NCBI RefSeq assembly: GCF_027622855.1
Contig: NZ_JAPZVR010000005.1
Span: 62,001 to 126,000, forward strand
Origin: Glycomyces algeriensis
Lineage (GTDB): Bacteria > Actinomycetota > Actinomycetes > Mycobacteriales > Micromonosporaceae
Reading direction: 5' to 3'
DNA length: 64,000 nt
Position 1 is the stretch's first letter, and each line of letters begins with the position of its first letter. Below, one piece after another: positions 43,886 through 52,484 of this stretch. The position numbers and the translations under genes were made by a program. Under the pieces are notes generated by a model that had not been told where the DNA came from, ran no database searches, and saw only the letters and a list, made by a program, of their open reading frames with translations.

Positions 43886-45127
43886 CTAGGAGGCGGCGAC
43901 GGCGTCGCGGATCGCCTGGGCGGCGGTCGTGGCGGCCTCTTCGCCGGTGGCGGCCTGGTCGATGGCGTCGGCCTGGGCGCGGCCGAAGGGCTCCCAGACG
44001 GCGTTCATCGCGGGGATGTTCGGCATGGGGACGCCGTTCTCGCCGGCGAGGGCGAAGCCCTGGACGTCGGCGTTGTCGGCGGCGTAGGTCTCGGCCGCGG
44101 CGGTGAGCGCGGGGAGGCGGCCGCCGGCTTCGGCGAGCTTGAGCTGGAGGTCCTCGGTGAGGACGTAGTTGGTGACGAACTCCTGGGCGAAGACGGCGTT
44201 CGCGGCGGTCGCGGAGACGTAGAAGCCCTGGACGCCGAGGAACGGCGAGCAGGGGCCCTGGCCTTCGAAGCCGGGGATGGCGGTGACCTCGTAGTTGAGG
44301 CCGGCGGTCTGGACGTCGGTGAGCGCCCAGGGTCCGGAGATCATGATCGCGGTCTTGCCCTCGACGAAGAACGGGATGGTGTTGGTGGCGTCGATGGTGG
44401 TCTTGAGGACGCCGTCCTTGCCGAGCTCGGCGAACTTCTCGAACGCGGCGATGCCGCCTTCGGAGTCGACGCCAACGTCGTGGGGGTCGAGGGTGCCGGT
44501 GCCGTCGTCCTTGAAGAGGTAGCCGCCGAAGGAGGAGAACAGGGGGTAGGCGTTGTAGGCGTTGCCGTCGACGCCGGTCTCGACGGTGAGGACCTCCTGG
44601 GTGCCCGCGGCCTTGCCGGCCTCGATGAGCTCCTCGAAGGTGACGGGGGCGTCCGGGACCAGGTCGGTGTTGCGGATGAGGCCGATGTTCTCCATCGCGT
44701 AGGCGACACCGTAGACGTTGCCGTCGACGGTGAAGGCCTTGACGGCGGTCTCGTTGAGGGAGGCCTTCTGGTCGTCGCTGAGGGTGACGGGGGCGATGAC
44801 GCCGTCGGCGGCGAGCTGACCGGACCAGTCGTGGGCGCCCACGAGGATGTCGGGGCCCTGGCCCTGCTCGGCGGCGGCGAGGAAGTCCTCGCGGAGGGTC
44901 TCGACGTGCTCTTCGACGGTGACCTTGACGCCGACCTTGGCCTCGAAGTCCGCGACGAACTCCTTGAGCACGGGGGTGCGGGTCTCGTCGGCCCAGATGA
45001 CCAGTTCGCCGGAGAACGCGGGGGCGGTCGCGTCCTCGCTGCCGGAGTCGCTGTCGTCGCCGCAGGCGGCGGCCGCGCCGAGGGCGGCGGCCGATACTGC
45101 GGTGATTCCCAGGGTCCTTCTACGCAT
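43886..45127 (-). CDS. malE: maltose/maltodextrin-binding lipoprotein MalE
   Basis: A 413-residue solute-binding protein. Start ATG (45125-45127) after GGAGAG; the 28 upstream codons are not coding. The short signal peptide ends in GAAAAC, giving a lipidated Cys near residue 22, then an Asp/Ser linker and the two-lobe MalE fold, with NIGLIRNTDL and PFFVEGKTAIMISGPWA segments typical of maltose-binding proteins. It faces outward and delivers malto-oligosaccharides to MalFG. Confidence 0.93.
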   Translation of the reverse strand: MRRRTLGITAVSAAALGAAAACGDDSDSGSEDATAPAFSGELVIWADETRTPVLKEFVADFEAKVGVKVTVEEHVETLREDFLAAAEQGQGPDILVGAHDWSGQLAADGVIAPVTLSDDQKASLNETAVKAFTVDGNVYGVAYAMENIGLIRNTDLVPDAPVTFEELIEAGKAAGTQEVLTVETGVDGNAYNAYPLFSSFGGYLFKDDGTGTLDPHDVGVDSEGGIAAFEKFAELGKDGVLKTTIDATNTIPFFVEGKTAIMISGPWALTDVQTAGLNYEVTAIPGFEGQGPCSPFLGVQGFYVSATAANAVFAQEFVTNYVLTEDLQLKLAEAGGRLPALTAAAETYAADNADVQGFALAGENGVPMPNIPAMNAVWEPFGRAQADAIDQAATGEEAATTAAQAIRDAVAAS

Positions 45128-45213
45128 GGCTGTTCTCTCCTCATTGAGGGGCCCCGGGGCGGGGGCCGGTGACCGGGGGCTCTCGCCCCGAACTCCCTCG
45201 AAGGTTAGCAAGA

Positions 45214-45226
45214 TGTTTCAGAAACA
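45214..45226. promoter_or_regulatory. LacI-type operator between malE and malR
   Basis: TGTTTC-A-GAAACA, a perfect 13-bp palindrome in the divergent region. A second repeat-like segment (TTGCAA-N7-GTTGCCAA) follows at about 45235-45255. Either or both may bind MalR. Confidence 0.6.
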
Positions 45227-45280
45227 GGAAACCCTTGCAACCAAACTGTTGCCAAATTTCAGATAGGCTACGCTGTCATC

Positions 45281-46279
45281 ATGCGGCTTCGACTCTCTGA
45301 CATCGCCCGGCAGGCCGGGGTCAGTGAGGCCACGGTGTCCCGGGTCCTCAACGACAAACCCGGCGTCGGTCAGCAGACCCGACAGTCCGTCCTCACTGCC
45401 CTCGACGTGCTCGGATACGAACGGCCCCAGGCACTGCGCAAGCACGCCATCGGCCTCATCGGCCTCGTCGTGCCCGAACTGGAGAACCCGATCTTCCCGC
45501 TCTACGCGCAGACGATCTCCAACGTGCTGGCCGGCTCCGGCTACACCCCCGTCCTCTGCACCCAGACCCCCGGCGGCGTCTCCGAGGACGAATTCGTCGA
45601 AATGCTCCGCGAACGCGCCGTCGCCGGCATCATCTTCGTCTCCGGCCTCCACGCCGACACCACCGCCAGCACCGAGCGCTACCAGGAACTCAAGGACAAG
45701 CGCCTCCCCGTCGCCTTCGTCACCGGCCACCCCGAAGGCGTCGAAGCCGCCTCCTTCTCCTGCGACGACGCCGTCGCCGCCCGCATCGCCGTCGACCACC
45801 TCGCCGGCCTCGGCCACAAGAAGATCGGCCTCGTCTCCGGCCCCGACCGGTACTGGCCCGTACGCCGCAAGATCTCCGGCTACCGCGCCGCCATGCAAGG
45901 CGTCGGACCCGAACTCATCGAACTCACCCTCTTCGGCGAGCAGGGCGGCCACGCCGCCGCCTCACGCCTCATCGACCGCGGCGCCACCAGCGTCGTCTGC
46001 GGCTCCGACATGATGGCCCTCGGCGCCATCCGCGCCGCCGAAGAACGCGGCCTCAACGTCCCCCAAGACTTCTCCGTCGTCGGCTACGACGACTCCCCCC
46101 TCATCGCCCACACCAACCCCCCACTCACGACCGTGCGGCAACCGGTGCGCGACATCGCCACCGCCGCCGCCCGGGCACTGCTCGACGAGATCGCCGGGCA
46201 ACCCACCCCGAACTCGGAATACCTCTTCCGACCCGAACTCGTCGTACGCGGTTCCACCGGTGCGGCACCCCGAGACTGA
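45281..46279 (+). CDS. malR: LacI-family maltose regulator
   Basis: A 332-residue LacI/GalR protein with the HTH at residues 3-50 (LSDIARQAGVSEATVSRVLN) and a sugar-binding domain. It is divergent from malEFG and 14 bp ahead of the alpha-glucosidase, the arrangement of MalR in Streptomyces, which represses until maltose or maltotriose is present. Codons end mostly in C. Confidence 0.9.
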   Translation: MRLRLSDIARQAGVSEATVSRVLNDKPGVGQQTRQSVLTALDVLGYERPQALRKHAIGLIGLVVPELENPIFPLYAQTISNVLAGSGYTPVLCTQTPGGVSEDEFVEMLRERAVAGIIFVSGLHADTTASTERYQELKDKRLPVAFVTGHPEGVEAASFSCDDAVAARIAVDHLAGLGHKKIGLVSGPDRYWPVRRKISGYRAAMQGVGPELIELTLFGEQGGHAAASRLIDRGATSVVCGSDMMALGAIRAAEERGLNVPQDFSVVGYDDSPLIAHTNPPLTTVRQPVRDIATAAARALLDEIAGQPTPNSEYLFRPELVVRGSTGAAPRD

Positions 46280-46293
46280 AAGGTTTTGCACCC

Positions 46294-48093
46294 ATGAGTG
46301 AAGCACCGGTGAGTGCAGCCCCCCAGTGGTGGCGCGACGCGGTCATCTACCAGGTGTACCCCCGCTCGTTCGCCGACGCGGACGGCGACGGCATGGGCGA
46401 CCTCGAGGGCATCCGCTCCCGCATCCCCTACCTCGCCCGCCTCGGCGTCGACGCCATCTGGCTCTCCCCGTTCTTCGCCTCCCCGCAGAACGACGCCGGC
46501 TACGACGTCTCGGACTACCGCGCCATCGAACCCCGCTTCGGCGACCTCGACGACTTCGACCGGATGCTCGAGACCGCCCACGCCCACGGCATCCGCCTCA
46601 TCGCCGACCTCGTCCCCAACCACACCTCCTCCGAACACGAGTGGTTCAAGGCCGCGCTGGCCGCGGGCCCGGGTTCGCCCGAGCGGGCCCGGTACTGGTT
46701 CCGCGACGTGGACGCGGCGGCCCCGGACACGCCGCCGAACAACTGGCAGTCGATCTTCGGCGGCCCGGCGTGGACGAAGACCGAGGACGGGAAGCAGTGG
46801 TACCTGCACCTGTTCGACGCGACCCAGCCGGACCTGAACTGGGAGAACCCGGAGGTCCACGAGGAGTTCCAGTCGGTGCTGCGGTTCTGGCTGGACCGGG
46901 GCGTGGACGGGTTCCGCATCGACGTCGCGCACGGCATGGTGAAGGCCGAGGGGCTGCCCGACACGGGCGGCGACGGGACGATCGAGATGATCGGCACCAC
47001 CTTGGCTCCGTTCTTCGACCAGGACGGCGTGCACGACATCTACCGCACGTGGCGGCCGATCATCGAGGAGTACGAGGGCGACCGGATCTTCGTCGCCGAG
47101 GCGTGGACGGACTCGGCCGAGCGCCGCGCCCTGTACCTGCGCCCCGACGAGCTCCACCAGGCGTTCAACTTCGACCTGGTCCTCGCCCCGTTCAAGGCGG
47201 CGGAGTTCCGCAAGGCGATCGATGCGGAGATCGCGAACAACGCGGGCGTGGGCGCGCCGTGCACGTGGGTGCTGTCGAACCACGACGTGCAGCGGCACGT
47301 GACCCGCTACGGCGGCGGCGAGATCGGCCTGGCCCGCGCGAAGGCCGCGACGCAGCTGCTGCTGTCGCTGCCGGGCGTCGTGTACGTCTACCAGGGCGAG
47401 GAGCTGGGCCTGAACGAGGTCCTGGACCTGCCGGCGGAGGTCCGCGAGGACCCCACGTTCTTCCGCACGAACGGGGAGCAGATCGGCCGCGACGGCTGCC
47501 GCGTCCCGCTCCCGTGGACGCGCGAGGGCGACTCGCTCGGTTTCGGCGCGGGCGGGTCCTGGCTTCCCCAGCCCGCGGACTGGGCCGAGCGCTCGGTCGA
47601 GGCCGAGGACGGCGTCGAGGGCTCGACCCTGGAGTTCTACCGGGCCGCGATCAACCTCCGCAAGGGCCTGCGCGGAAGCGTCACGGGCCTGACCTGGCTG
47701 GGCGACCCCGGGGACGACGCGTTCGCGTTCGACAACGGCGCGCTCGTGTGCGTCGTGAACTTCAGCGACGAGCCGGTGCCCGTCGCGGGCTACGGCACCG
47801 AGGTCCTGCTCGCCAGCACCCCGCTGGAGAACGGCACCCTCCCGGCCGGTCCGCCCGACGGGTTCCCACACTCGCACGCGGGCCACGCCGGGGCCCCGCG
47901 GCTTCCGCCGCGGGGCCCATGCTTCACACGCTTGCAGGTCTACCAGTTGCCTTCGAGCTTGGCGTTGACTTTGATCGGCTCATCCAGTGCCACTCGACCG
48001 TACTGCTCGCTCACCAGCTGGTATTCGCCCGCGTCGAGCCGGTACAGGTGCAGTACCGGCAGGCCTTCCGCCGCCTCCGAGATGCGGAGGTAG
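46294..48093 (+). CDS. aglA: GH13 alpha-glucosidase with abnormal 3' end
   Basis: A GH13 enzyme that cleaves imported maltose/isomaltose-type sugars in the cytoplasm. Catalytic residues D210 (FRID), E269 (VAEAW) and D331 (SNHD) are present and the barrel and beta-sandwich are complete to about residue 520 (VLLASTPLENGTLPAG). There the family normally ends within a few residues (LPADTAVWL-like). Here the frame runs on for about 70 Pro/Ser-rich residues, through a terminator hairpin and 154 bp into the opposite-strand Uma2 gene. The natural end was probably lost by a deletion or frameshift near 47855. Third positions change from C- to G-ending near 46655. The enzyme is likely still functional. 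Confidence 0.88.
   Translation: MSEAPVSAAPQWWRDAVIYQVYPRSFADADGDGMGDLEGIRSRIPYLARLGVDAIWLSPFFASPQNDAGYDVSDYRAIEPRFGDLDDFDRMLETAHAHGIRLIADLVPNHTSSEHEWFKAALAAGPGSPERARYWFRDVDAAAPDTPPNNWQSIFGGPAWTKTEDGKQWYLHLFDATQPDLNWENPEVHEEFQSVLRFWLDRGVDGFRIDVAHGMVKAEGLPDTGGDGTIEMIGTTLAPFFDQDGVHDIYRTWRPIIEEYEGDRIFVAEAWTDSAERRALYLRPDELHQAFNFDLVLAPFKAAEFRKAIDAEIANNAGVGAPCTWVLSNHDVQRHVTRYGGGEIGLARAKAATQLLLSLPGVVYVYQGEELGLNEVLDLPAEVREDPTFFRTNGEQIGRDGCRVPLPWTREGDSLGFGAGGSWLPQPADWAERSVEAEDGVEGSTLEFYRAAINLRKGLRGSVTGLTWLGDPGDDAFAFDNGALVCVVNFSDEPVPVAGYGTEVLLASTPLENGTLPAGPPDGFPHSHAGHAGAPRLPPRGPCFTRLQVYQLPSSLALTLIGSSSATRPYCSLTSWYSPASSRYRCSTGRPSAASEMRR
47891..47918. terminator. hairpin inside the extended alpha-glucosidase frame
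   Basis: Perfect 11-bp stem GGGCCCCGCGG/CCGCGGGGCCC with a six-base loop. Its place, soon after the expected protein end, supports the view that the original stop lay upstream. Confidence 0.8.
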
Positions 48094-48503
48094 TGCGGTA
48101 TGCCGCCCATCGCGTAGATCCTAGGTTTGAGCAGGCGGTCCCGCTCCTCGGATTCAGGTGACTCGACTTCGACCGCCAGACGGACGTGCGCGGGGTGGAA
48201 CCAGCGGGTGTCGCGGCCGTATTCGGGGCGGTCTTCGACGATGAGGAGGTCCGGCTCGGGTCGGTTCTTGCGGTTGATGCGGATGGTCATCTCTTGCTCG
48301 ATCCGCAGGTCGCTGGGGACGGCACGGTCGAGGACCATTCTCAACCTGAACATGACTTCGTGGTGCCAGGAGCGCTGGGGGCTCATCATGACTTCGAGGG
48401 CTCCGTAGATGAGTTCGACGTGATCTGGAAGGTCGTACATGTCCAGATCGTCGGATTCCCAACCGGAGTCGCGCGGCGGCGGTGGGAGCAGGATGTCGAG
48501 CAT
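47940..48503 (-). CDS. Uma2-family (DUF820) putative endonuclease
   Basis: A 187-residue protein of the Uma2 family, a PD-(D/E)XK-like fold common in multiple copies in actinobacteria and cyanobacteria. It has the ELIYGAL strand, the RPEPDLLIV segment and the AVEVESPESEERDR motif carrying likely acidic catalytic residues. Start ATG at 48501-48503 after GGAGG. Biological role is unknown. Its 3' end is overlapped by the extended alpha-glucosidase frame. Confidence 0.85.
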   Translation of the reverse strand: MLDILLPPPPRDSGWESDDLDMYDLPDHVELIYGALEVMMSPQRSWHHEVMFRLRMVLDRAVPSDLRIEQEMTIRINRKNRPEPDLLIVEDRPEYGRDTRWFHPAHVRLAVEVESPESEERDRLLKPRIYAMGGIPHYLRISEAAEGLPVLHLYRLDAGEYQLVSEQYGRVALDEPIKVNAKLEGNW

Positions 48504-48613
48504 CAGGCCTCCTTCGCTGTGCACGGGGACAGGTACGAGCATACCCAGGTAACGAGCATCGGCGGAAGCCGAAACCGTCTACCCCGAAGGAGTGACAGGC
48601 CTCGCATGGACGC

Positions 48614-48648
48614 AGCAGGGCCCGGCCGCATCGCGGCCGGGCCCTGCT
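48614..48648. terminator. terminator of fba
   Basis: A perfect 16-bp stem (AGCAGGGCCCGGCCGC and its complement) with a three-base loop, 22 bp after the fba stop. Confidence 0.92.
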
Positions 48649-48669
48649 CGTTCGCCTTGCGGTGGTTGC

Positions 48670-49692
48670 TTACTTGATCTTGTTGCCGGCGGAGCGGAGC
48701 TGCTGGCAGGCTTCGACGATGCGGGCGGCCATGCCGGCCTCGGCGAGCTTGCCGTAGGCGCGCGGGTCGTAGGCCTTCTTGTTGCCGACCTCGCCCTCGA
48801 CCTTGAGCACGCCGTCGTAGTTGCGGAAGATGTGGTCGACGACGGGGCGCGTGAACGCGTACTGGGCGTCGGTGTCGATGTTCATCTTGATGACGCCGTG
48901 GTCCACCGCGTCGCTGATCTCCTGCGCGGTCGAGCCGGAGCCGCCGTGGAAGACCAGGTCGAAGGGCTTGTCCTTGCCGACCTTGGCGCCGACCGCGTCC
49001 TGGATCTCCTTGAGGATCTCGGGGCGCAGGTGCACGTTGCCGGGCTTGTACACGCCGTGCACGTTGCCGAAGGTCAGGGCCGTCATGTAGCGGCCCTTCT
49101 CGCCGGCGCCGAGCGCTTCGACGGTGGCGAGGCCGTCTTCGACGGTGGTGTAGAGCTTCTCGTTGATCTCGGCCTCGACGCCGTCCTCTTCGCCGCCGAC
49201 GACGCCGATCTCGATCTCGAGGATGATGTGGGCCTTGGCGGTGCGGGCGAGGAGCTCCTGGGCGATCTCCAGGTTCTCCTGCATCGGCACGGCCGAGCCG
49301 TCCCACATGTGGGACTGGAAGAGCGGGAGCTCGCCGCGGGCCACGCGCTCTTCGCTGATGGCGAGGAGGGGCCGCACGAACGAGTCGAGGTTGTTCTTCG
49401 GGCAGTGGTCGGTGTGGAGCGCGACCTTGACCGGGTAGTTCTTGGCGATCTCGTGGGCGGCGGCCGCGAGGGCGACCGAGCCGGTCACCTTGTCCTTGAT
49501 GGTCGGGCCGGAGAGGTACTCCGCGCCGCCGGTGGAGACCTGGACGATGCCGTCCGACTCGGCCTCGGCGAACGCGGCCAGTGCGGCGTTGAGCGTCTGG
49601 GTCGAGGTCACGTTGATGGCCGGGTAGGCGAAGGAGCCGGCCTTCGCCCGGTCGAGCATCTCGTTGTATTCCTCGGGTGTTGCGATAGGCAT
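48670..49692 (-). CDS. fba: class II fructose-bisphosphate aldolase
   Basis: A 340-residue zinc-dependent aldolase, interconverting fructose 1,6-bisphosphate with dihydroxyacetone phosphate and glyceraldehyde 3-phosphate in glycolysis. It has the zinc/His motif VALHTDHCPKNN, EIEIGVVGGEEDG, the phosphate-binding VFHGGSGS and NIDTDAQYAF. Length and start (after GGAGCTGGCAGC) are normal. Stands alone as a housekeeping gene. Confidence 0.97.
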   Translation of the reverse strand: MPIATPEEYNEMLDRAKAGSFAYPAINVTSTQTLNAALAAFAEAESDGIVQVSTGGAEYLSGPTIKDKVTGSVALAAAAHEIAKNYPVKVALHTDHCPKNNLDSFVRPLLAISEERVARGELPLFQSHMWDGSAVPMQENLEIAQELLARTAKAHIILEIEIGVVGGEEDGVEAEINEKLYTTVEDGLATVEALGAGEKGRYMTALTFGNVHGVYKPGNVHLRPEILKEIQDAVGAKVGKDKPFDLVFHGGSGSTAQEISDAVDHGVIKMNIDTDAQYAFTRPVVDHIFRNYDGVLKVEGEVGNKKAYDPRAYGKLAEAGMAARIVEACQQLRSAGNKIK

Positions 49693-49879
49693 GCTGCCAG
49701 CTCCTTAGACAAGTCGTTGATTGCTCCCCGACCGGGGGCGGGACCCAGACGCCGCTGTCTGAATGGCCTCGAACTATTGCGTCGAGATGAAGTATTGCCC
49801 ACAGCCGTGTGAAGGCATAACTCAGGCTACCTGGTGGTTCGCTGGCCGGGCGGGCTCGGGCGCGTCTACGGTGGGTTAT

Positions 49880-50083
49880 ATGAACTATCACCAGGAATGG
49901 GCGGACGAGAGCGGCGAGTTGTCCGAGTTCGACCTGGCGTCGTCGGCGGATCCGCCGGCCGAGGACGACCCGGAGGAGGCCGTGCAGGTGCCGGAGGGGC
50001 TGGTCCCGGACGAGGTCGACCCGGCGGACGCGGCCGAGCAGCGCCGCGAGGTCCCCGACGAAGAGGACGAGCGCCCGGAGTAG
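49880..50083 (+). CDS. small, very acidic protein (unknown)
   Basis: A 67-residue protein beginning MNYHQEWADESGELSEFDLA and ending in a Glu/Asp/Pro-rich tail. No signal peptide or membrane segment; probably disordered. The start is the ATG after GGTGGGTTAT; an earlier in-frame ATG lies 39 codons upstream, where coding character is lost. Divergent from fba and convergent with the oligopeptidase gene. Confidence 0.62.
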   Translation: MNYHQEWADESGELSEFDLASSADPPAEDDPEEAVQVPEGLVPDEVDPADAAEQRREVPDEEDERPE

Positions 50084-50114
50084 CCGGGGTGGACGTGCCG
50101 GAGGCCCCGGGCCC

Positions 50115-50160
50115 GGGGGGGGGGGGGGGCGGGGGCGCGGGGGGGGGGCGGGGGGGGCGC
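50115..50160 (+). repeat. G-homopolymer tract
   Basis: Runs of 15, 5, 10 and 7 G broken by single C or CGC. It is in the 3' region of the small acidic gene. It may form quadruplexes, or be a consensus error in a GC hairpin. Confidence 0.85.
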
Positions 50161-50200
50161 CCCGGGTGGCGGGGGCCCGGTGTCGCGGGGGGGCCCGTGC

Positions 50201-50239
50201 CGGAGGCCCGGCCCGCGGTGAGCCGGGGCCGGGCCTCCG
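50201..50239. terminator. terminator of the oligopeptidase gene
   Basis: A perfect 14-bp stem CGGAGGCCCGGCCC with its complement, 11 bp past the minus-strand stop. Confidence 0.88.
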
Positions 50240-50249
50240 TTTCGCCGTG

Positions 50250-52334
50250 TTACGCGATGCCGAACGTGTCGAGGAGCCACGCCAGGTTGAACGACTCCTC
50301 TTCCCACGCGCCGTACCGGCCGGAGCGGCCGCCGTGGCCGGCCTCCATCTCGGTCTTGAGCAGCACGTCCGAGTCCGGGCTCTCGTGGCGCAGCTTCGCG
50401 ACCCACTTCGCGGGCTCGTGGAAGCCCACCCGGATGTCGTTCAGGCTGGTCACCGCCAGGATCGACGGGTAGCGCACGCCGGTGACGTTCTCGTACGGGG
50501 AGTACGACTTCATGTACTCGTAGACCTCGGCCGACTCGAGCGGGTTGCCCCACTCCTCCCACTCGCCGGCGGTGAGCGGCATCGTCGGGTCGAGGATGGT
50601 GCTGAGCGCGTCCACGAACGGCACCTCGGCGAGGATGCCCGCGAACCGCTCTGGGGCCAGGTTCGCGACGGCGCCCATGAGGAGGCCGCCGGCCGAGCCG
50701 CCGCGCGCGATGATCTTGTCGGGGGCGGCCCACCCGGACTCGGCGAGCCGGTCGGCGCTCGCCGTGAAGTCGGTGAACGTGTTCTTCTTGTGCAGGAGCT
50801 TGCCCTGCTCGTACCACTGCCGGCCCATCTCGCCGCCGCCGCGCACATGCGCGATCGCGAAGACCACGCCGCGGTCGAGGAGGCTCAGGCGCGGGATCGA
50901 GAAGTACGGGTCGATCGACGCCTCGTAGGAGCCGTACCCGTAGAGCAGGCACGGGGCCGTCCCGTCGGGTTCGACGCCGGCCTTCGCGACGATCGAGATC
51001 GGCACCTTCGTGCCGTCCGCGGCGACCGCCCACTCGCGGTACTGCCGGTAGTGCGAGGGGTCGAAGTCGCCGAGGACCGGGGTGCGCTTGCGCAGCAGCA
51101 GGTCCGCGTTGTCGATGTCGTAGTCGTACACCGACGCCGGGGTGATCAGCGAACCGTAGGAGAGGCGCAGGTGGCGCGACTCGTAGTCGGGGTTGGCCCC
51201 GATGCCCACGGTGTAGATCGGCTCGTCGAACGCGATCTCGTTGAGCGCGCCCTCGCGGTCGAGGATCGCGACCTGGGAGAGCCCGGCGCGGCGCAGCGAC
51301 ACGACGACGTGCTCGGCGAACGCGTCGGCCGACTCGAGCCTGACCTCCGGGTGGTGCGGGATGACCTCGTGGAACTGGGTCGTGTCCTCGACCGGGGTCC
51401 ACCCGAGCGTGAAGTTCTCGGCGTCCCTGTTGTGCAGTACCCAGAACCGGTCGCCCTGGTGGTCGATCTCGACCTCGACGCCCTGCTCGCGGCCGTTGTT
51501 GAACAGCGTGAACTCGCCGGTCGGGTCCGTGGCGTCGAGGTACCGGTACTCGGTGGTCGTGGTCGAACCGGAGCCGATGATCAGGTACCGCTCGGAGCGG
51601 GTGAGGGCGATCCCGACGCGGAACCGCTCGTCGTCCTCCTGGTAGATCAGCGCGTCCTCGTCCTGCTTGCCGAGGAGGTGCCGCCAGATCTGGAACGGGC
51701 GCCAGGCGTCGTCGATCTTCGTGTAGAAGAACGCCGCGCCGTCCGCCGACCAGGCGCCGCCGTAGAGGACGCCCTCGATCGCGTAGGGGAAGTCCTCGCC
51801 GGTGCGCAGGTCCTTGAACTTGAGCGTGAACGTCTCGTTCCCGGTGTAGTTGACGCCGTAGGCGAGGAGGTTCCCGTCCGGGGAGATGTCGTAGACGCCC
51901 AGGAGGAAGAAGTCGTGCCCGGCCGCCAGCTCGTTGTCGTCGATGACGACGGTCTCGCCCTGGACGGGGACGCCGGGCTCCACCGTCGGCGGCGTGTCGC
52001 CGGTGGCGGCGACGCGGCAGCGGATCGGGTAGTCCTTGCCCTCCTCCGTGCGGCTGTAGTACCACCAGGCGTCCTTGCGGTAGGGAACCGAGAGGTCGGT
52101 CTCCTGGGTTCGGTCCTTGATCTCGGCGTAGATCGTCTTGCGCAGTTCGGCCAGATGACCGGTGCGCGATTCGGTGTACTCGTTCTCCGCGTTGAGGTAG
52201 GCGAGGACCTCGGGGGCCTTCTCCTCGTTGCGGTCGTTGAGCCAGGCGTACGGGTCGTTCACGGTGTCGCCGTGGTGTGTGCGCGGGTGGTCGCGGCGGG
52301 GAGCCGCTGGTTTCGCTGCTTGCGTTTCCGACAT
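50250..52334 (-). CDS. ptrB: oligopeptidase B (S9A prolyl-oligopeptidase family)
   Basis: A 694-residue cytoplasmic serine peptidase. N-terminal segment and seven-bladed beta-propeller (about 70-405) that limits substrates to short peptides, then the alpha/beta-hydrolase domain. Catalytic triad S547 (GGSAGG), D633 (TSLNDIRV) and H667 (AGHGG). HVRGGGEMG is typical of oligopeptidase B, which cuts after Arg/Lys. Length is normal. Starts 150 bp from the divergent ABC ATPase gene. Confidence 0.95.
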   Translation of the reverse strand: MSETQAAKPAAPRRDHPRTHHGDTVNDPYAWLNDRNEEKAPEVLAYLNAENEYTESRTGHLAELRKTIYAEIKDRTQETDLSVPYRKDAWWYYSRTEEGKDYPIRCRVAATGDTPPTVEPGVPVQGETVVIDDNELAAGHDFFLLGVYDISPDGNLLAYGVNYTGNETFTLKFKDLRTGEDFPYAIEGVLYGGAWSADGAAFFYTKIDDAWRPFQIWRHLLGKQDEDALIYQEDDERFRVGIALTRSERYLIIGSGSTTTTEYRYLDATDPTGEFTLFNNGREQGVEVEIDHQGDRFWVLHNRDAENFTLGWTPVEDTTQFHEVIPHHPEVRLESADAFAEHVVVSLRRAGLSQVAILDREGALNEIAFDEPIYTVGIGANPDYESRHLRLSYGSLITPASVYDYDIDNADLLLRKRTPVLGDFDPSHYRQYREWAVAADGTKVPISIVAKAGVEPDGTAPCLLYGYGSYEASIDPYFSIPRLSLLDRGVVFAIAHVRGGGEMGRQWYEQGKLLHKKNTFTDFTASADRLAESGWAAPDKIIARGGSAGGLLMGAVANLAPERFAGILAEVPFVDALSTILDPTMPLTAGEWEEWGNPLESAEVYEYMKSYSPYENVTGVRYPSILAVTSLNDIRVGFHEPAKWVAKLRHESPDSDVLLKTEMEAGHGGRSGRYGAWEEESFNLAWLLDTFGIA

Positions 52335-52484
52335 GCCTCAACTGTAAGGGCCGCGGGCGGGACGCGCCGGTCACAGCACGGCCGCCTGACTCCGCACATA
52401 AGTTACCCGTGAGTAACATTCTTCTGGTCATCAACCCGCGCAATCGCCCGAAACCGGGCGCACCGGCCTGTGAGGATAGTGTCC

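Noticed and set aside
45214-45226. parS-like centromere site
   Set aside because: TGTTTC-A-GAAACA resembles parS arms but lacks the central CACGTG and lies in a LacI-type divergent promoter.
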